Source of the DNA: Pseudoalteromonas rubra
Lineage (GTDB): Bacteria; Pseudomonadota; Gammaproteobacteria; Enterobacterales; Alteromonadaceae
Direction: 5' to 3'
Assembly: GCF_001482385.1 (NCBI RefSeq)
Contig: NZ_CP013612.1
Location: forward strand, 868,001 to 932,000
Length of the DNA stretch: 64,000 nt
Shown here: positions 8,401-18,549 of the stretch, piece by piece
How positions within the stretch are numbered: the first letter of the stretch is position 1
Layout of the letters: the number at the start of each line of letters is the position of its first letter
The notes under the pieces: generated by a model
Database searches by the model: none
Told to the model about the DNA's origin: nothing
What the model saw: only the letters and a program-made list of their open reading frames with translations
Program-made: the position numbers and the translations under genes

Positions 8401-10332
8401 CTATTTAGCAGCTGTATGAAGCCCGGTGGTGCTCATAACATCCTGCCAGCTAACGTATTTAAAGTTTTGTGGTTTATCTGGAAAGCGGTTACGACCGTCC
8501 TGGATCACCAGCAGGCCTTCGGGGTAGTCTGGCGTATGCAGGCGGGTGGATAAAGCCAGGCCATCGGTTTCTGATGCCCCATCAATGCCCTTAAAGCCAT
8601 CCAGACCAACGCGAAACCCTGCTAAATGGCGGTAGGGCGGTGTCGCTTCGTAAAGCTGGTAGCTGTTGTTGCCCTGACTGGAAACGACCAGAACAGGAGA
8701 TTTGCCAAACGATAAGGCAAGGCCTTCGACGTCATCAACCAGGTGCTCACCCACTTTTGCCACTGACACAGGCTGGCTGTTATCCACCGGGTTCAGGCTG
8801 GTGGCCCAGATCCCAACATCTTCTTCGCCAATAAACAAGCGGCCGCGCTCATCATCTGCCACACAGCCTTCTGGTTGTGAGTTCAAAGGTATTTCGCGTA
8901 CTTTTTCAGCGGCAATTTTTCCTGTGTTAGCTTGTAATGCGTACTGAATTGTCAGGCCAGCTTTGTTATTGGCAAATACATAATGGTTGCCCTCAAAAGC
9001 GGCCATACAGAGACCATAAATTTCATCAAACCCGGCAGGCACTGTTCCCAGCCTAAACACTGTGCCATCAGCTTCAATACCATAAAACGCGAGACTATCA
9101 TCATTGCGCTTACTTGCCGCAGCGATACTGATGGTGCGACCCTGCCAGCTGAAACCATCGCGCAGGTCGACGTTATTGAGTCGACCATCTTTGAACTGTT
9201 GCAACAGGTTACCTCTCAGATCATAGACTTCCAGACCTTGTTTTTTGTGTGTCCCCAGTACCAGAGAAGCAGCGGGGTTACTCGGATGCACCCAGATGGC
9301 CGGGTCATCCATCGCATCGCCAAACTGCTCAGCAGGGCGGCTTTGTGCCTTAGCCCGAACTATTGGCAGCGTTTGTGCGGTTGGGGCAGATTTAAGTGCA
9401 ATATCCGCAGTGGCATAACTGCCTTGTTGTTCATTGGCAAAGCTCAGCTCGGCAGTTTGTTGCCCCGGTGACTGGCTGAGGTTCATCATAGTGGCTTCGT
9501 AATTTTTGAGCACTAACGTGTCAGCGGGTATCCAGCTGTCTGCGGCGTTTGGTTTATCCCAGTACAGGATCTCCTGGCCATTTTCCAGTAACGCAAAGAG
9601 TTCGCCAGAGTGACTGGTTGCCAGGCTTATTGCGGGTGCTTGCTGCTCGCCGTATGGGGCAACCAGAGAGACCGGGTAATATTGTGGATTGTCTTCAATG
9701 CGCGCTGAGTAGCGCCAGATCCCCAGTGGTTCGCTGATGTAGAGGTAGCCATTGCCAGGGTCCACGGCACAGGAATCGGCGTCGTAGGGCAAAGATAATG
9801 AGCGCAGTAGCAAGGGGGCTTGCAGCCAACGCTGCTGCTGGCGAAGCAGCCATTGCTCCGCCCTGCCACGTCCATCGGAAACAAAGATAGACAGAGTCTG
9901 ATCTGCCGGATCTGCAAATAAGCAGAAGTTATCGACCAGGAGTCCGGTTTGCGTGAGTTCAAAGCGTGGTTGCAGTTGTGCATCAGTAGCATCCAGCGTG
10001 CCCACAAATACACTGTCTTTGCTACTTTCAAGCGCGGCATATAGCCACTGGTTGTCATTTATCGCACTGAGGCGAAGTTGTTTAAATGCGCCCGGGTGTT
10101 TTGCTTTGAGTACATTACCCTGATGCAAACTGAGTCCATGTTGCTCTGACGCCGTCAATACCTGATCTGTTCCGGGCAAGGGCCAGCTGTCAACAATCGC
10201 CGCGACAGAGCCTTGTATTTTGGTTTGCAGTGGTTGCTTAACTACTAGCTGTGTTTGCTGGCTTTGGCAGGCGCTCAATGCGCCCAGTAGACCTAAGGTA
10301 AGCATGGTTTTAGATAAGGTTTGTATGTTCAT
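8401..10332 (-). CDS. Two-domain beta-propeller phytase, lipoprotein
   Basis: A 643-residue lipoprotein (lipobox LSAC, Cys22) built from two beta-propeller phytase units. The C-terminal unit (about 335-640) is complete. It has the DDPAIWVHP entry strand, GLEVYDLRG, LNNVDLR, SQPEGCVADDERGRLFIGEED, DVEGLAL and DGASETDGLA, whose acidic residues form the calcium and phosphate sites of 3-phytases. The N-terminal unit (about 35-320) is divergent, with VDNFCLFADPADQTLSIFVSD, ADSCAVDPGNGYLYISEPLGIW and similar blade motifs. Dual-domain phytases are known in marine gammaproteobacteria, where the partial domain increases release of phosphate from phytate. The enzyme should sit in the outer membrane or periplasm. 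Confidence 0.9.
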   Translation of the reverse strand: MNIQTLSKTMLTLGLLGALSACQSQQTQLVVKQPLQTKIQGSVAAIVDSWPLPGTDQVLTASEQHGLSLHQGNVLKAKHPGAFKQLRLSAINDNQWLYAALESSKDSVFVGTLDATDAQLQPRFELTQTGLLVDNFCLFADPADQTLSIFVSDGRGRAEQWLLRQQQRWLQAPLLLRSLSLPYDADSCAVDPGNGYLYISEPLGIWRYSARIEDNPQYYPVSLVAPYGEQQAPAISLATSHSGELFALLENGQEILYWDKPNAADSWIPADTLVLKNYEATMMNLSQSPGQQTAELSFANEQQGSYATADIALKSAPTAQTLPIVRAKAQSRPAEQFGDAMDDPAIWVHPSNPAASLVLGTHKKQGLEVYDLRGNLLQQFKDGRLNNVDLRDGFSWQGRTISIAAASKRNDDSLAFYGIEADGTVFRLGTVPAGFDEIYGLCMAAFEGNHYVFANNKAGLTIQYALQANTGKIAAEKVREIPLNSQPEGCVADDERGRLFIGEEDVGIWATSLNPVDNSQPVSVAKVGEHLVDDVEGLALSFGKSPVLVVSSQGNNSYQLYEATPPYRHLAGFRVGLDGFKGIDGASETDGLALSTRLHTPDYPEGLLVIQDGRNRFPDKPQNFKYVSWQDVMSTTGLHTAAK

Positions 10333-10746
10333 ATTTTAGCTCCGACATCATAGAGAACTGACAGAAGCGCGCCTACATCAGGTGTTGTGTTCAGGCCGCC
10401 AAACCATCAACGGGTGTAAAGAGAGCGGCTACCTTAAGCAGGTAATGTGACAGTTCTGTTTCACCCTGAGCTGGGTTTGGCAGTCGATGAACCTAAAACG
10501 ATGCAGATAGAGCAATATCGTTGTAATGATGAGCTGCTTTGTCTTAATAGTATCGTCTTTATTTCATATAAAACGCAATAAAATCATAGTGATATTCGGT
10601 TTTATTCAGAGGGCCGGTATAACCCGGAGCAAGTTAAGTGAGCTATTCTGGCCGGGTCCAATTAGCTCAGACCATTATTGAGCTTGCCTTAAAAGTGTCA
10701 TATATCCGAGCTAGGATACCCGGATGAATGCTAATTGGCTAAAAAG
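10333..10746. other. Intergenic region between divergent phytase and GGDEF genes
   Basis: About 414 bases with no convincing gene or structured RNA. A TTTATATAAAACG-like AT-rich tract near 10560-10590 could be promoter sequence. A single GTGACAG (10447-10453) is one Pho-box-like half-site on the phytase strand, but no proper second half follows, so phosphate control is not shown. Confidence 0.4.
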
Positions 10747-11649
10747 ATGAATAATGTCAGCAGTTTATGTTTAACTCTCTGTGTCAGTATCTTGCTGACT
10801 ATGTTGGCACTCTTCATCGGTGACCTGAAATCTGTGAATGACATCGATTGGGTTGACGCCGTGGGCGAGGCCACCACGTCGATGATGGCAGCTATTTGGT
10901 TTATTCTCTTGCTGTTGTGTCGTCCAAGAGGCCGGGTTACCACGGTTTTGCTGCTGGGCTCTGCAATCTACTGGCTCACGACCTGGCTGGACCTATTGGA
11001 TGAGTTCATTGCTTACCCGCTACAGAGCAACCTGTTTACCTGGCTTGAGTCGCTGCCTGCCCCAATCAGTATGACCTTGCTAACCTTGGGGCTAGTCACC
11101 TGGTATCGCGAACAGCAAGCGGTCAATCGTCAGCTGAAACAAAGAGAGCATTTTCATCGTGAACATAGCCTGATCGACCCCGTTACTCAGCTTTACAGCC
11201 TGCGCTACTTGTTGATCCAGCTTAACCGTGAAGCGGTATTGCATGATAAACGCAACCAGCCGCTTTCGTTGGTGATGGTTGATATAAAGGGTTTTGCTCA
11301 ATACAACCGGGTACATGGTGTGCAAAAAGGCGACGAGTCTCTCAATGAGGTTGCCTCTGCGCTGGAAATTGCGCTGCGAGAAACGGATCTGGCGTGCCGT
11401 TACACCAGTGATCGGTTTGCGGTTTTACTGCCCGAAACACCACCGGATGAAGCCAGAGTACTGTCGCAGTTGATCCAGGAGTGCTGTAACTCAGCGCTAA
11501 AGGGGGCGTTGACGGTGACCACAGTACAGGCCACCCGAATTGCCGGGGAATCAGAGCACGCTCTGTTCGAACGATTGAATCAACAGCTGGCGGGAGCGAA
11601 ACGCACGAGCTCTATGGCTATGGACGGGGAGGATGTGCAATGTCTTTGA
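10747..11649 (+). CDS. Membrane protein with degenerate GGDEF domain
   Basis: About 300 residues. Four membrane helices occupy roughly residues 5-120, followed by a GGDEF-fold domain (about 142-295) beginning LIDPVTQLYSLRYL. The metal-binding Asp is kept in MVDIKGF, and HGVQKGDESL is canonical. The signature loop, however, reads TSDRF (about 220-224) instead of GGDEF, which should abolish diguanylate cyclase activity. The inhibitory-site motif RxxD (RETD, about 211-214) is intact exactly five residues upstream, so c-di-GMP binding may persist. A TTG four codons upstream is an alternative start. The 3' end overlaps the AraC-type gene by 10 bases, so the two are coupled. Confidence 0.85.
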   Translation: MNNVSSLCLTLCVSILLTMLALFIGDLKSVNDIDWVDAVGEATTSMMAAIWFILLLLCRPRGRVTTVLLLGSAIYWLTTWLDLLDEFIAYPLQSNLFTWLESLPAPISMTLLTLGLVTWYREQQAVNRQLKQREHFHREHSLIDPVTQLYSLRYLLIQLNREAVLHDKRNQPLSLVMVDIKGFAQYNRVHGVQKGDESLNEVASALEIALRETDLACRYTSDRFAVLLPETPPDEARVLSQLIQECCNSALKGALTVTTVQATRIAGESEHALFERLNQQLAGAKRTSSMAMDGEDVQCL

Positions 11650-12653
11650 AATTTGCCTATTTGCATGACAAGCGCATGCCGGCACACTTCCTGATTACCA
11701 TATTAGAGCTGGCTGAACACTATCAGATAAAACCACAGCACCTGATCCGTGGGTCTCAGTTGTTTCTTGAAGATTTAGCCTATCCGGGGGCCCAGGTTGC
11801 CCCAATCAACGTACTTATTATCCTGAAAAAGCTCAAGCGAGAGCTTGCTGAGCAGCCGCAACTGGCAATGGAGCTGGGGCAAAGAATTGCGACCGGGCAC
11901 GGTCATGTTTTGTTTGACTTGTGGCGTTATGCCCCTGACTTACACAGTGCACTGATGGCCTGGGCAAGAGTACAAAAAGGGTTTGAGACGCTGATCCAGT
12001 TTAATGTTGAGCGACACCAGGGCAAGCTGTATATCAGGCTGACTGAATCAGCGTCATTGAGTACTCAACAGCGAATGGTGTTTGAGATTGTCCTGTCGGC
12101 CTGCCGCTTATTGCTGAAAGAGCAGCTAGGTGCACAGACCTGGATACAGATAGAGCTGCCCTGGTCGCAACCCGGTCAGGATTTTCATTATCCGGTCTAT
12201 CTGGGTGAGCATGTACGGTTTAATGCACCGCGTTGCGCGATTGTGCTGTCTGATGAGGTGATGTATCAGCCTTTTAAAGAGGCCAGTGCATTGCGCTTTG
12301 CTCAGGCAAAACGCAGTGCCAGCCAGCTACCGCACCCACCGCAATTACTTCAGGCACACTTACGCCGCTTATTTCGAAAGAACCTTGGACAGGCCTGGTC
12401 GCTGGAATATACCGCCAATTATCTGGGCATGAGTCCGGCCACACTGAAGCGTCGCCTCAAACAAGACGGCACTAATTTCAAATTGTTGGTTGATGAAGTG
12501 AGGGGGCAAGAAGCCTTGCACCTGATGGACCTCAATCAGTGGAATAACAGCCAGCTTGCCAGCACCATGGCGTTTGCTGATGTGCATAGTTTTCGTCGCG
12601 CATTTAAGCGCTGGACGGGCGCTGTGCCAAGTGCCTTTCGCTGTGGCTCTTAG
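11640..12653 (+). CDS. AraC-family transcriptional regulator (OruR/ArgR-like)
   Basis: A 337-residue regulator. The N-terminal portion (about 15-200) looks like the arabinose-binding-like domain typical of OruR/ArgR-type AraC proteins: ELGQRIATGHGHVLFDLWR and AWARVQKGFETLIQF. The C-terminal double HTH (about 235-335) has YTANYLGMSPATLKRRLKQ as the first reader helix and ASTMAFADVHSFRRAFKRW as the second. The effector is unknown. Its start lies inside the end of the degenerate GGDEF gene, an unusual partnership. It faces the leftward choline/porin operon across a shared hairpin. Confidence 0.88.
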   Translation: MSLKFAYLHDKRMPAHFLITILELAEHYQIKPQHLIRGSQLFLEDLAYPGAQVAPINVLIILKKLKRELAEQPQLAMELGQRIATGHGHVLFDLWRYAPDLHSALMAWARVQKGFETLIQFNVERHQGKLYIRLTESASLSTQQRMVFEIVLSACRLLLKEQLGAQTWIQIELPWSQPGQDFHYPVYLGEHVRFNAPRCAIVLSDEVMYQPFKEASALRFAQAKRSASQLPHPPQLLQAHLRRLFRKNLGQAWSLEYTANYLGMSPATLKRRLKQDGTNFKLLVDEVRGQEALHLMDLNQWNNSQLASTMAFADVHSFRRAFKRWTGAVPSAFRCGS

Positions 12654-12703
12654 GTTGTTGGGATTAGGTGGTACTAGAGCGTCATTGGTGAAAAAACATG
12701 AGG

Positions 12704-12729
12704 CCTGGCACTGAATTAGCAGTGCCAGG
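12704..12729 (-). terminator. Terminator of the porin/choline operon
   Basis: A perfect 10-bp stem, CCTGGCACTG / CAGTGCCAGG, with a 6-base loop. On the minus strand a TTTTTT run follows seven bases later, so it mainly serves the leftward operon, but it sits between convergent genes. Confidence 0.75.
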
Positions 12730-12740
12730 TTGTTCTGGGG

Positions 12741-13445
12741 TTACAAATCAAACGTGCGTGCAATCGAGAACACAAAGCGTTCGTCGGTATGCTCACCATC
12801 GATAGTCGTGTCTTCCACAGTAAAGGTTAGATCGAAATCAAACTGCGTGGTGGCGTAAGATACTGCATAATGCGTATAAGAACTGTCGAGTCCATCCCAG
12901 GCATATTTTTCAGCATCGAATGAGTTAGACACGTCGCCACTGAGGGTAATAGAATGGTTATCGGCAATATCAAACGTATGTGACAGCATTACAATGCTAT
13001 GACCGACATCAACACCGAAATAGTCCCAGCTATACCATAAGTTGACATTGGTGGTGCCCAGGCTACTTGCGTAAGCAAACTTAGTGTAGGCTTCAGGGTA
13101 GTTATAGTCGCTGGACGCATCATCGCCGTGATAGGTGTAATATGCGATACCATAGTCTACCGTCCATGCGCTGGAAAGCTCTGAAGAGCGACCAACGTAA
13201 AAATCCCACTCGTGGCCTGTGTCATCGCCAAAGTCTACACCAGAGGCCCAGGTACCCACATACCAGCCAGCATCGGCTGCGTAGTCCAGGCTACCCTGAA
13301 TGGTTGGGTCGCTCTGTGTCTGTGATACCCCGTTAAAGGTGTAGTCAGAAGTACCTGTAATGGTTGTCGACCAGCCAGCCATAGCCATGTTGGACAATAG
13401 AGCCAGAGGAAGTGCGCAGAGTGTTGTTTTTAAGTTAATTTTCAT
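12741..13445 (-). CDS. TorF-family putative outer-membrane porin
   Basis: A 234-residue protein with a clear signal peptide (MKINLKTTLCALPLALLSN, cleavage after AMA before GW). The mature protein is a string of amphipathic beta strands rich in Tyr, Trp, Asp and Ser. It begins WSTTITGTSDYTFNGVSQTQ, the hallmark opening of the TorF/Gcw_chp family, and ends in the aromatic strand RFVFSIARTFDL as beta-barrel proteins do. It starts only 12 bases after the BCCT stop, so it is probably expressed with choline uptake and may admit choline or betaine across the outer membrane. That role is inference from position. Confidence 0.85.
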   Translation of the reverse strand: MKINLKTTLCALPLALLSNMAMAGWSTTITGTSDYTFNGVSQTQSDPTIQGSLDYAADAGWYVGTWASGVDFGDDTGHEWDFYVGRSSELSSAWTVDYGIAYYTYHGDDASSDYNYPEAYTKFAYASSLGTTNVNLWYSWDYFGVDVGHSIVMLSHTFDIADNHSITLSGDVSNSFDAEKYAWDGLDSSYTHYAVSYATTQFDFDLTFTVEDTTIDGEHTDERFVFSIARTFDL

Positions 13446-13457
13446 TTCTTTTGAACC

Positions 13458-14675
13458 TTAGTTTACGGTCTCGATACGGCTGAAGTCGATGGTATTCTCT
13501 TTAGGTGAACGGGTAATGTTGGCCACTGTTTTGAATTTGCTATAGCAAATATAGCTAAAACAGCCAAAAAAGAGCGCAATAACCAGTGCACCAACCCATT
13601 GTATCTGCAAAAAGTTTAGTTTAAATAGCAGCGTCAGCAATGACAAGGCGGCAATATTAAACAAAATATAGTTGCGTTTCCCGAGTTTTTTAACCGTCAA
13701 CCCAAGGTTGTCTGTATACAGTCGAACTAATGAGTCCAGAGAATTGATCACGAAAATCACGCCAACAATCACCATAGCAAGATTTTTAATCCCTGCTGTG
13801 TTGATGCCTGCCTCATGATAGTGATACAAAACACCAAACCAGACAGCGATGGGAATAGACGGGAACACCAGCATTGCAGCCAGAACCTGATAGGTTTTCA
13901 GGCCACCAACAAAACGGGAGGTGAACTGGCCTATCATAATGCTCCATGCAAACCACCAGAACAGATAAAATTCGTGGTAATCATTTAGCGGCAACACAAA
14001 CTCGTTGATATTGCTAAAGTAGTCACCCAGTAGCGCAATGTTATTCGTAAAGGCGTTCATCTCACTGTCACCAAATACGAACGCAGAGGCCCACATAAAG
14101 GCGATCAGCGCGAGAAACATCCAGGTCGTAGAGATACTCAGAATGCGCACATACTTCAGGCTGGTGCTTGAATACACCGCAAAACAAATAGCGGCGAACA
14201 CGATGAGATAAAAGGTTGGAATAATGGACTCGCCATCGCCCACACTTGGCATATACCAGGGCAGGTTAGTCAGCAACAGATAGGCCGTAAAGGCGCAAGT
14301 ACCAATAATAACGACATTATTGATAAATTTAACCCAGGGAATTTCGAAAAACTTCACCTTAGGTTCTATTACGCAGAAATAAAAACACGTCAGAAAATAA
14401 AATCCCCAGATCAGGAAGCCCCAAAAGCCAAATTCGATGGCAAGTGGATTGGCAAACGCATATTCTGGGCTTGCTTTTATGTCTGCGTAACTCGCAAACT
14501 CCGTCAGCGGAAACATGATAAGTCCAACATCCAGGCCGGACGTAAATAAGATAGCAATAAAGGTAAAAGTTTTAACCGGTGTCACACCGACACAGCGTAA
14601 ATTCCCCCATTTTAATAGAATAAAAGCGATAGCAACCAGGGTGAATACAATGCCTGCACTAAGCCATACTGTCAT
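13458..14675 (-). CDS. BCCT-family choline/betaine transporter, short form
   Basis: About 405 residues with ten or more membrane helices. The diagnostic BCCT segment is recognisable as YLFWWFAWSIMIGQFTSRF (Trp-rich helix then Arg), matching the substrate-binding TM8 region of BetP/BetT. It is about 100 residues shorter than usual BCCT carriers, with reduced N- and C-terminal tails. The position next to betA, betB and betI points to choline import. GGGAGG precedes the ATG at 14675; a GTG two codons upstream is less likely. A hairpin in the 128-base gap after betA may lower its expression relative to the enzymes. Confidence 0.8.
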   Translation of the reverse strand: MTVWLSAGIVFTLVAIAFILLKWGNLRCVGVTPVKTFTFIAILFTSGLDVGLIMFPLTEFASYADIKASPEYAFANPLAIEFGFWGFLIWGFYFLTCFYFCVIEPKVKFFEIPWVKFINNVVIIGTCAFTAYLLLTNLPWYMPSVGDGESIIPTFYLIVFAAICFAVYSSTSLKYVRILSISTTWMFLALIAFMWASAFVFGDSEMNAFTNNIALLGDYFSNINEFVLPLNDYHEFYLFWWFAWSIMIGQFTSRFVGGLKTYQVLAAMLVFPSIPIAVWFGVLYHYHEAGINTAGIKNLAMVIVGVIFVINSLDSLVRLYTDNLGLTVKKLGKRNYILFNIAALSLLTLLFKLNFLQIQWVGALVIALFFGCFSYICYSKFKTVANITRSPKENTIDFSRIETVN

Positions 14676-14780
14676 TGTCACCCTCCCAAAACAAGTAAAA
14701 ATAACTCATTGTCTCTCCGTTTTTTTGTTTCCGCATTAACCCGATACAACCAATTTGTACCGCGCACCACTGCAGATCCC

Positions 14781-14798
14781 GCGGCCCGGTTGGGCCGC
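14781..14798. terminator. GC hairpin between betA and the transporter gene
   Basis: The perfect stem GCGGCCC / GGGCCGC has a 4-base loop and lies 12 bases past the betA stop. No T-run follows on the minus strand, so it may be an attenuator or 3'-end protector within the operon rather than a full terminator. Confidence 0.5.
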
Positions 14799-14809
14799 AG
14801 GTGGCTTTG

Positions 14810-16477
14810 TTAAATCTCCGTGCTACGTTGTGCTGTCTGCCATTGTCTCGCAATGGCAACCTGAGCGTTGTTTGCTTTAAGGGCTGGCTGACCCAGAATA
14901 AGGTCAGCGGCTTTCTCTGCGACCATAATGGTTGGCGCGTTGAGGTTGCCGTTAGGGATGGTCGGGAAGATAGATGAATCCACTACATTCAGGCCATCAA
15001 TACCATGTACCTGGGTGTTTGAATCCACCACGGCCATGTCATCTTCACCCATTTTGCATGAGCAGGACGGATGATAGGCGCTTTCGACTGCCTGGCGTAC
15101 AAAGGCATCGATTTCAGCGTCGCTCTGTACGTCTTTACCTGGCTGAATCTCGCCATCTCGGTAGACATCAAAGGCCGGTTGTTCAATGATCTCACGAGTG
15201 AGTCGGACACACGCCCGGAAGCCTTCAATATCATCCTGATGGGCCAGGTAGTTAAATTGGATCTTAGGCGCCTGCGTGGGGTCGGCTGATTTAAGGGTGA
15301 TCTCACCGCGACTTTTTGGTTTGTTGTGACCAATATGGACCTGGAACCCGTGTCCGTCAAACGCACTTTTACCGTCGTAGCGAATGGCCGCGGGTAAAAA
15401 GTGATATTGGAGATCCGGCCACTCTACGCCTTCTTTTGAGCGGATAAAAGCACAGGACTCAAAATGGTTGGTAGCGCCAAGACCTGATTTATTCAGAAGC
15501 CAGCGTGCGCCGATCAAGCCTTTAGAGAAGCAGTCCAGTTTGCCATTCAGTGTGATGGGTTGCTTACACTTATACTGGAAATAAAACTCCAGGTGATCTT
15601 GCAAGTTCTTGCCGACACCTGGCAGGTGGTGCTTAACCTCAACACCGGCGGCCTGCAAAGCTGCCTGGTCGCCGATGCCCGACAACTGCAACAAGTGAGG
15701 CGAGCCAATTGGGCCTGCACTTAAAATCACGCGACGTTCGGCGCTTACACTGTGGGTTTTACCTTTATATTGGTACTCAACACCGACCGCGCGTTTACCC
15801 TCTAGCAGTACTTTATGTACCAGTGCGCCGGTAACGATTGTCAGATTGTCACGCCCCTTTACAGGGTCAAGGTAAGCACGGCTGGCGGAGCATCGACGAC
15901 CACCTTTCACCGTCATATGCATGGGACCAAAGCCTTCTTGCTGCTCGCCATTGTAATCTTGTGTGGTGGCATATCCTGCTTGTGCACCGGCTTCGATAAA
16001 TGCGCGATACAGCGGGTTGGCCATTTCATTACCATTGTTGGTACCCAATGGACCATCATTGCCACGATAAGGGTCGTCGCCCAGATACCAGCTTTCAGCA
16101 CGCTTAAAGTAAGGCAGGCAGGCCTGATAATCCCAGCCCTGTGCACCGTGCTGCTGCCATTCATCGAAATCTTTGGCGTGGCCACGTACATATACCATGC
16201 CATTGATAGACGACGAACCACCGAGTACCTTGCCGCGTGGGCAATGCATGACCCGGTTGTCCAGATAAGGCTCGGGCTCAGTATGAAACTGCCAGGCGTA
16301 TTTGTCGGTGTTCATCGGAATTGACAATGCCGTGGGCATCTGAATAAAGATGCTTTTGTCACTGCCACCGGTTTCTAGTAGTAAAACCCTGTGTTGTGGA
16401 TTGGCAGACAGTCTATTTGCCAGTACACAGCCTGCTGAGCCAGCTCCGACAATGATGTAGTCGAATACTTTTTTCAT
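14810..16477 (-). CDS. betA: Choline dehydrogenase
   Basis: A 555-residue GMC-family flavoprotein, the usual length of BetA. The N-terminal FAD dinucleotide fold is [16 protein letters not shown]. The GMC signatures [20 protein letters not shown] and [15 protein letters not shown] are complete, and the active-site His is in [10 protein letters not shown]. The enzyme oxidises choline to betaine aldehyde and further to glycine betaine, feeding electrons to the respiratory chain at the inner membrane. It lies 16 bases after betB in a betI-betB-betA order. The start has an AAGGAG site. Confidence 0.96.
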   Translation of the reverse strand: MKKVFDYIIVGAGSAGCVLANRLSANPQHRVLLLETGGSDKSIFIQMPTALSIPMNTDKYAWQFHTEPEPYLDNRVMHCPRGKVLGGSSSINGMVYVRGHAKDFDEWQQHGAQGWDYQACLPYFKRAESWYLGDDPYRGNDGPLGTNNGNEMANPLYRAFIEAGAQAGYATTQDYNGEQQEGFGPMHMTVKGGRRCSASRAYLDPVKGRDNLTIVTGALVHKVLLEGKRAVGVEYQYKGKTHSVSAERRVILSAGPIGSPHLLQLSGIGDQAALQAAGVEVKHHLPGVGKNLQDHLEFYFQYKCKQPITLNGKLDCFSKGLIGARWLLNKSGLGATNHFESCAFIRSKEGVEWPDLQYHFLPAAIRYDGKSAFDGHGFQVHIGHNKPKSRGEITLKSADPTQAPKIQFNYLAHQDDIEGFRACVRLTREIIEQPAFDVYRDGEIQPGKDVQSDAEIDAFVRQAVESAYHPSCSCKMGEDDMAVVDSNTQVHGIDGLNVVDSSIFPTIPNGNLNAPTIMVAEKAADLILGQPALKANNAQVAIARQWQTAQRSTEI

Positions 16478-16493
16478 AGTCTGGCTCCTTTGC

Positions 16494-17957
16494 TTAAAAT
16501 GGGCTTTCGATTTGGCTCATACCGACGTAAACAGACTTGGTCTGGGTGTAGTGACCCAGTGTTTCGATACCATTTTCGCGGCCAATACCAGATTTTTTGT
16601 AGCCACCAACTGGCATTTCGGCAGGAGAATTACCATAGGCATTGATCCAGGTAATACCGGCTTGCAGTTGGTGGATAACACGGTGTGCACGTTGAATATC
16701 ACGGCTAAACACGCCAGCAGCGAGGCCTAAATGGGTGTTGTTAGCGCGTTCAATCGCTTCTTGTTCGTCATCGAACACCATGACGCACATCACCGGACCA
16801 AAGATCTCTTCGCGAACTATGGTCATGTCCTCATGACAGTCAGTGAAGATGGTCGGTGCGACAAAGTAGCCGTTAGGCGCAGATGCAGGGCTCAAGGCAT
16901 GACCGCCGGTAAGCACGGTGGCTCCTTCTTGCTTGCCTTGCTCAATGTAATCCAATACCAGCTGCTGATGTTTTTTCGAGATCAATGCACCCAGGTTCAC
17001 TTCGGGATCAAGTGGATCGCCCGCAATGATATTTTGCTCTGTACGAGTCTTGAGTTGCTCAAGAAACTGCTCATACACCCCGCGCTGAACATAAACACGT
17101 GTGCAGTTGGTGCAGATCTCGCCCTGTGTGTAGAAGTTGCCTAACATGGCAGCACTGACTGCCTGCTCGATATCGGCATCATCAAACACCAATAGCGGCG
17201 ACTTACCGCCCAGTTCCATAGTCACGTCTTTAAGGTTAGAAGCCGCACTTTGCATGACTTTTTTACCTGTGCCCACTTCACCGGTGAATGACACTTTTTC
17301 AATTTCCGGATGCAGCGTGAGCCATTGCCCAACTTCAGCAGCGCCTTGTACAACGTTAAAGACACCAGCTGGCATACCGGCCTCGATAAAAATCTCGGCC
17401 AGCTTCAGTGCACCCAGCGGGGTTTCTTCAGACGGTTTAAAGATCAAGGCATTACCTGCCGCCAGTGCTGGGCCGGATTTCCAGCAAGCAATTTGCAGTG
17501 GGTAGTTCCAGGCACCGATACCCGCGCAAATTCCTAACGGCTCTTTGCGGGTGTAGTAAAAATCATTGCCGACCATCTGTTGCTGGCCAACCTGCGCAGG
17601 CGCCAGTCCAGCAAAATACTCGATTACGTCAGCACCGGTTTGAATGTCAACGCACTCGGCTTCTTGCCAGGGTTTGCCCGTGTCCAGCACTTCAATTTTA
17701 GCCAGTTCATCATTACGTTCACGTAATAGCGCCACTGCTTTATTCAGAATTCTGCTGCGCTCAATGGGTGCCATGGCAGACCACTGCGCAAACCCGGCTT
17801 TGGCACTGTCGATGGCTGCTTTTTGAATGTGCGTATCGGCCACTTCAACGTGATAAATGACTTCGTCGGTCGCGGGGTTTTTTACCGCAAACTGCTCGCC
17901 GGTCTGGTTGGCAAGATAGCGGCCGTGAATAAAGTTCTGGTAGACAGGTGTGGACAT
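16494..17957 (-). CDS. betB: Betaine aldehyde dehydrogenase
   Basis: About 487 residues, close to E. coli BetB (490). The NAD(P)-binding stretch and catalytic residues are plain: [18 protein letters not shown] with the general-base Glu, [10 protein letters not shown] with the nucleophile Cys, and [10 protein letters not shown] near the end. It converts betaine aldehyde to glycine betaine. The frame is open 26 codons further upstream into betI, but [14 protein letters not shown] is the homologous N-terminus and has GGAG before it. The ATG is separated by one base from the betI stop. Confidence 0.95.
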   Translation of the reverse strand: MSTPVYQNFIHGRYLANQTGEQFAVKNPATDEVIYHVEVADTHIQKAAIDSAKAGFAQWSAMAPIERSRILNKAVALLRERNDELAKIEVLDTGKPWQEAECVDIQTGADVIEYFAGLAPAQVGQQQMVGNDFYYTRKEPLGICAGIGAWNYPLQIACWKSGPALAAGNALIFKPSEETPLGALKLAEIFIEAGMPAGVFNVVQGAAEVGQWLTLHPEIEKVSFTGEVGTGKKVMQSAASNLKDVTMELGGKSPLLVFDDADIEQAVSAAMLGNFYTQGEICTNCTRVYVQRGVYEQFLEQLKTRTEQNIIAGDPLDPEVNLGALISKKHQQLVLDYIEQGKQEGATVLTGGHALSPASAPNGYFVAPTIFTDCHEDMTIVREEIFGPVMCVMVFDDEQEAIERANNTHLGLAAGVFSRDIQRAHRVIHQLQAGITWINAYGNSPAEMPVGGYKKSGIGRENGIETLGHYTQTKSVYVGMSQIESPF

Positions 17958-17958
17958 A

Positions 17959-18549
17959 TTAGACTCCAAATTGTTGGATGAGGGACTGGATATAACGCTT
18001 GGCCAGATCCTGCGCGCTATCAAACTGCGCATCATCGGCTTTATTGAGAACGGCTCTGAGCCACAGGCCGTCGATCATGGCGGCACTCAGCTCTGCGGCT
18101 TCACGCGCTTTGCCTGGGGCCATTAACTGTTTAAACGAGTACAACAAATTGCTGTAAAGTCGACGTGCATTGACGCGTTGTAAGCGATGTAATTCAGCAT
18201 CGTGCATGGAATGCGCCCAAAAGCTCAACCAGGTGCGGGTGGTGTCTCGCTGTTGTTGCACCACGGCAAAGTTGGCTTCGACAATAAACATCAGGCGTTG
18301 CTCAGGCTTGCATCCCTGAGCTGTGCGTTGCAATAAGCTGCGTTGCAGACTGCTCAGCAGATAGCGCACTGTGGCTTCTATGAGACCTTGTTTACCACCA
18401 AAATAGTGGCTAATGATCCCCGACGACATGCCAGCCTTTTTACTGATGCTGTTAATTGTGGTGGCCTGTAATCCAAGCTCAGCTACTGACTGCAAAGTCG
18501 CCTCAATCAGCTGTTGGCGACGTACAGGTTCCATTCCGACTTTGGGCAT
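17959..18549 (-). CDS. betI: TetR-family choline-responsive repressor
   Basis: A 196-residue TetR-type regulator. The N-terminal HTH (about 10-55) reads [19 protein letters not shown], the usual BetI recognition helix. The rest is the helical ligand domain. BetI represses the bet genes and is relieved by choline. It is the first gene of the operon, one base from betB, and an inverted repeat 11 bases upstream of its ATG should be its own operator. Confidence 0.95.
   Translation of the reverse strand: MPKVGMEPVRRQQLIEATLQSVAELGLQATTINSISKKAGMSSGIISHYFGGKQGLIEATVRYLLSSLQRSLLQRTAQGCKPEQRLMFIVEANFAVVQQQRDTTRTWLSFWAHSMHDAELHRLQRVNARRLYSNLLYSFKQLMAPGKAREAAELSAAMIDGLWLRAVLNKADDAQFDSAQDLAKRYIQSLIQQFGV

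Noticed and set aside
10435..10455. Possible Pho box upstream of the phytase gene
   Set aside because: Only one CTGTCA-like half is present; the second half at the expected spacing does not match.
17958..18035. N-terminal extension of betB into betI
   Set aside because: Homology starts at MSTPVYQNF with GGAG upstream; the extension is only the overlapping frame of betI.
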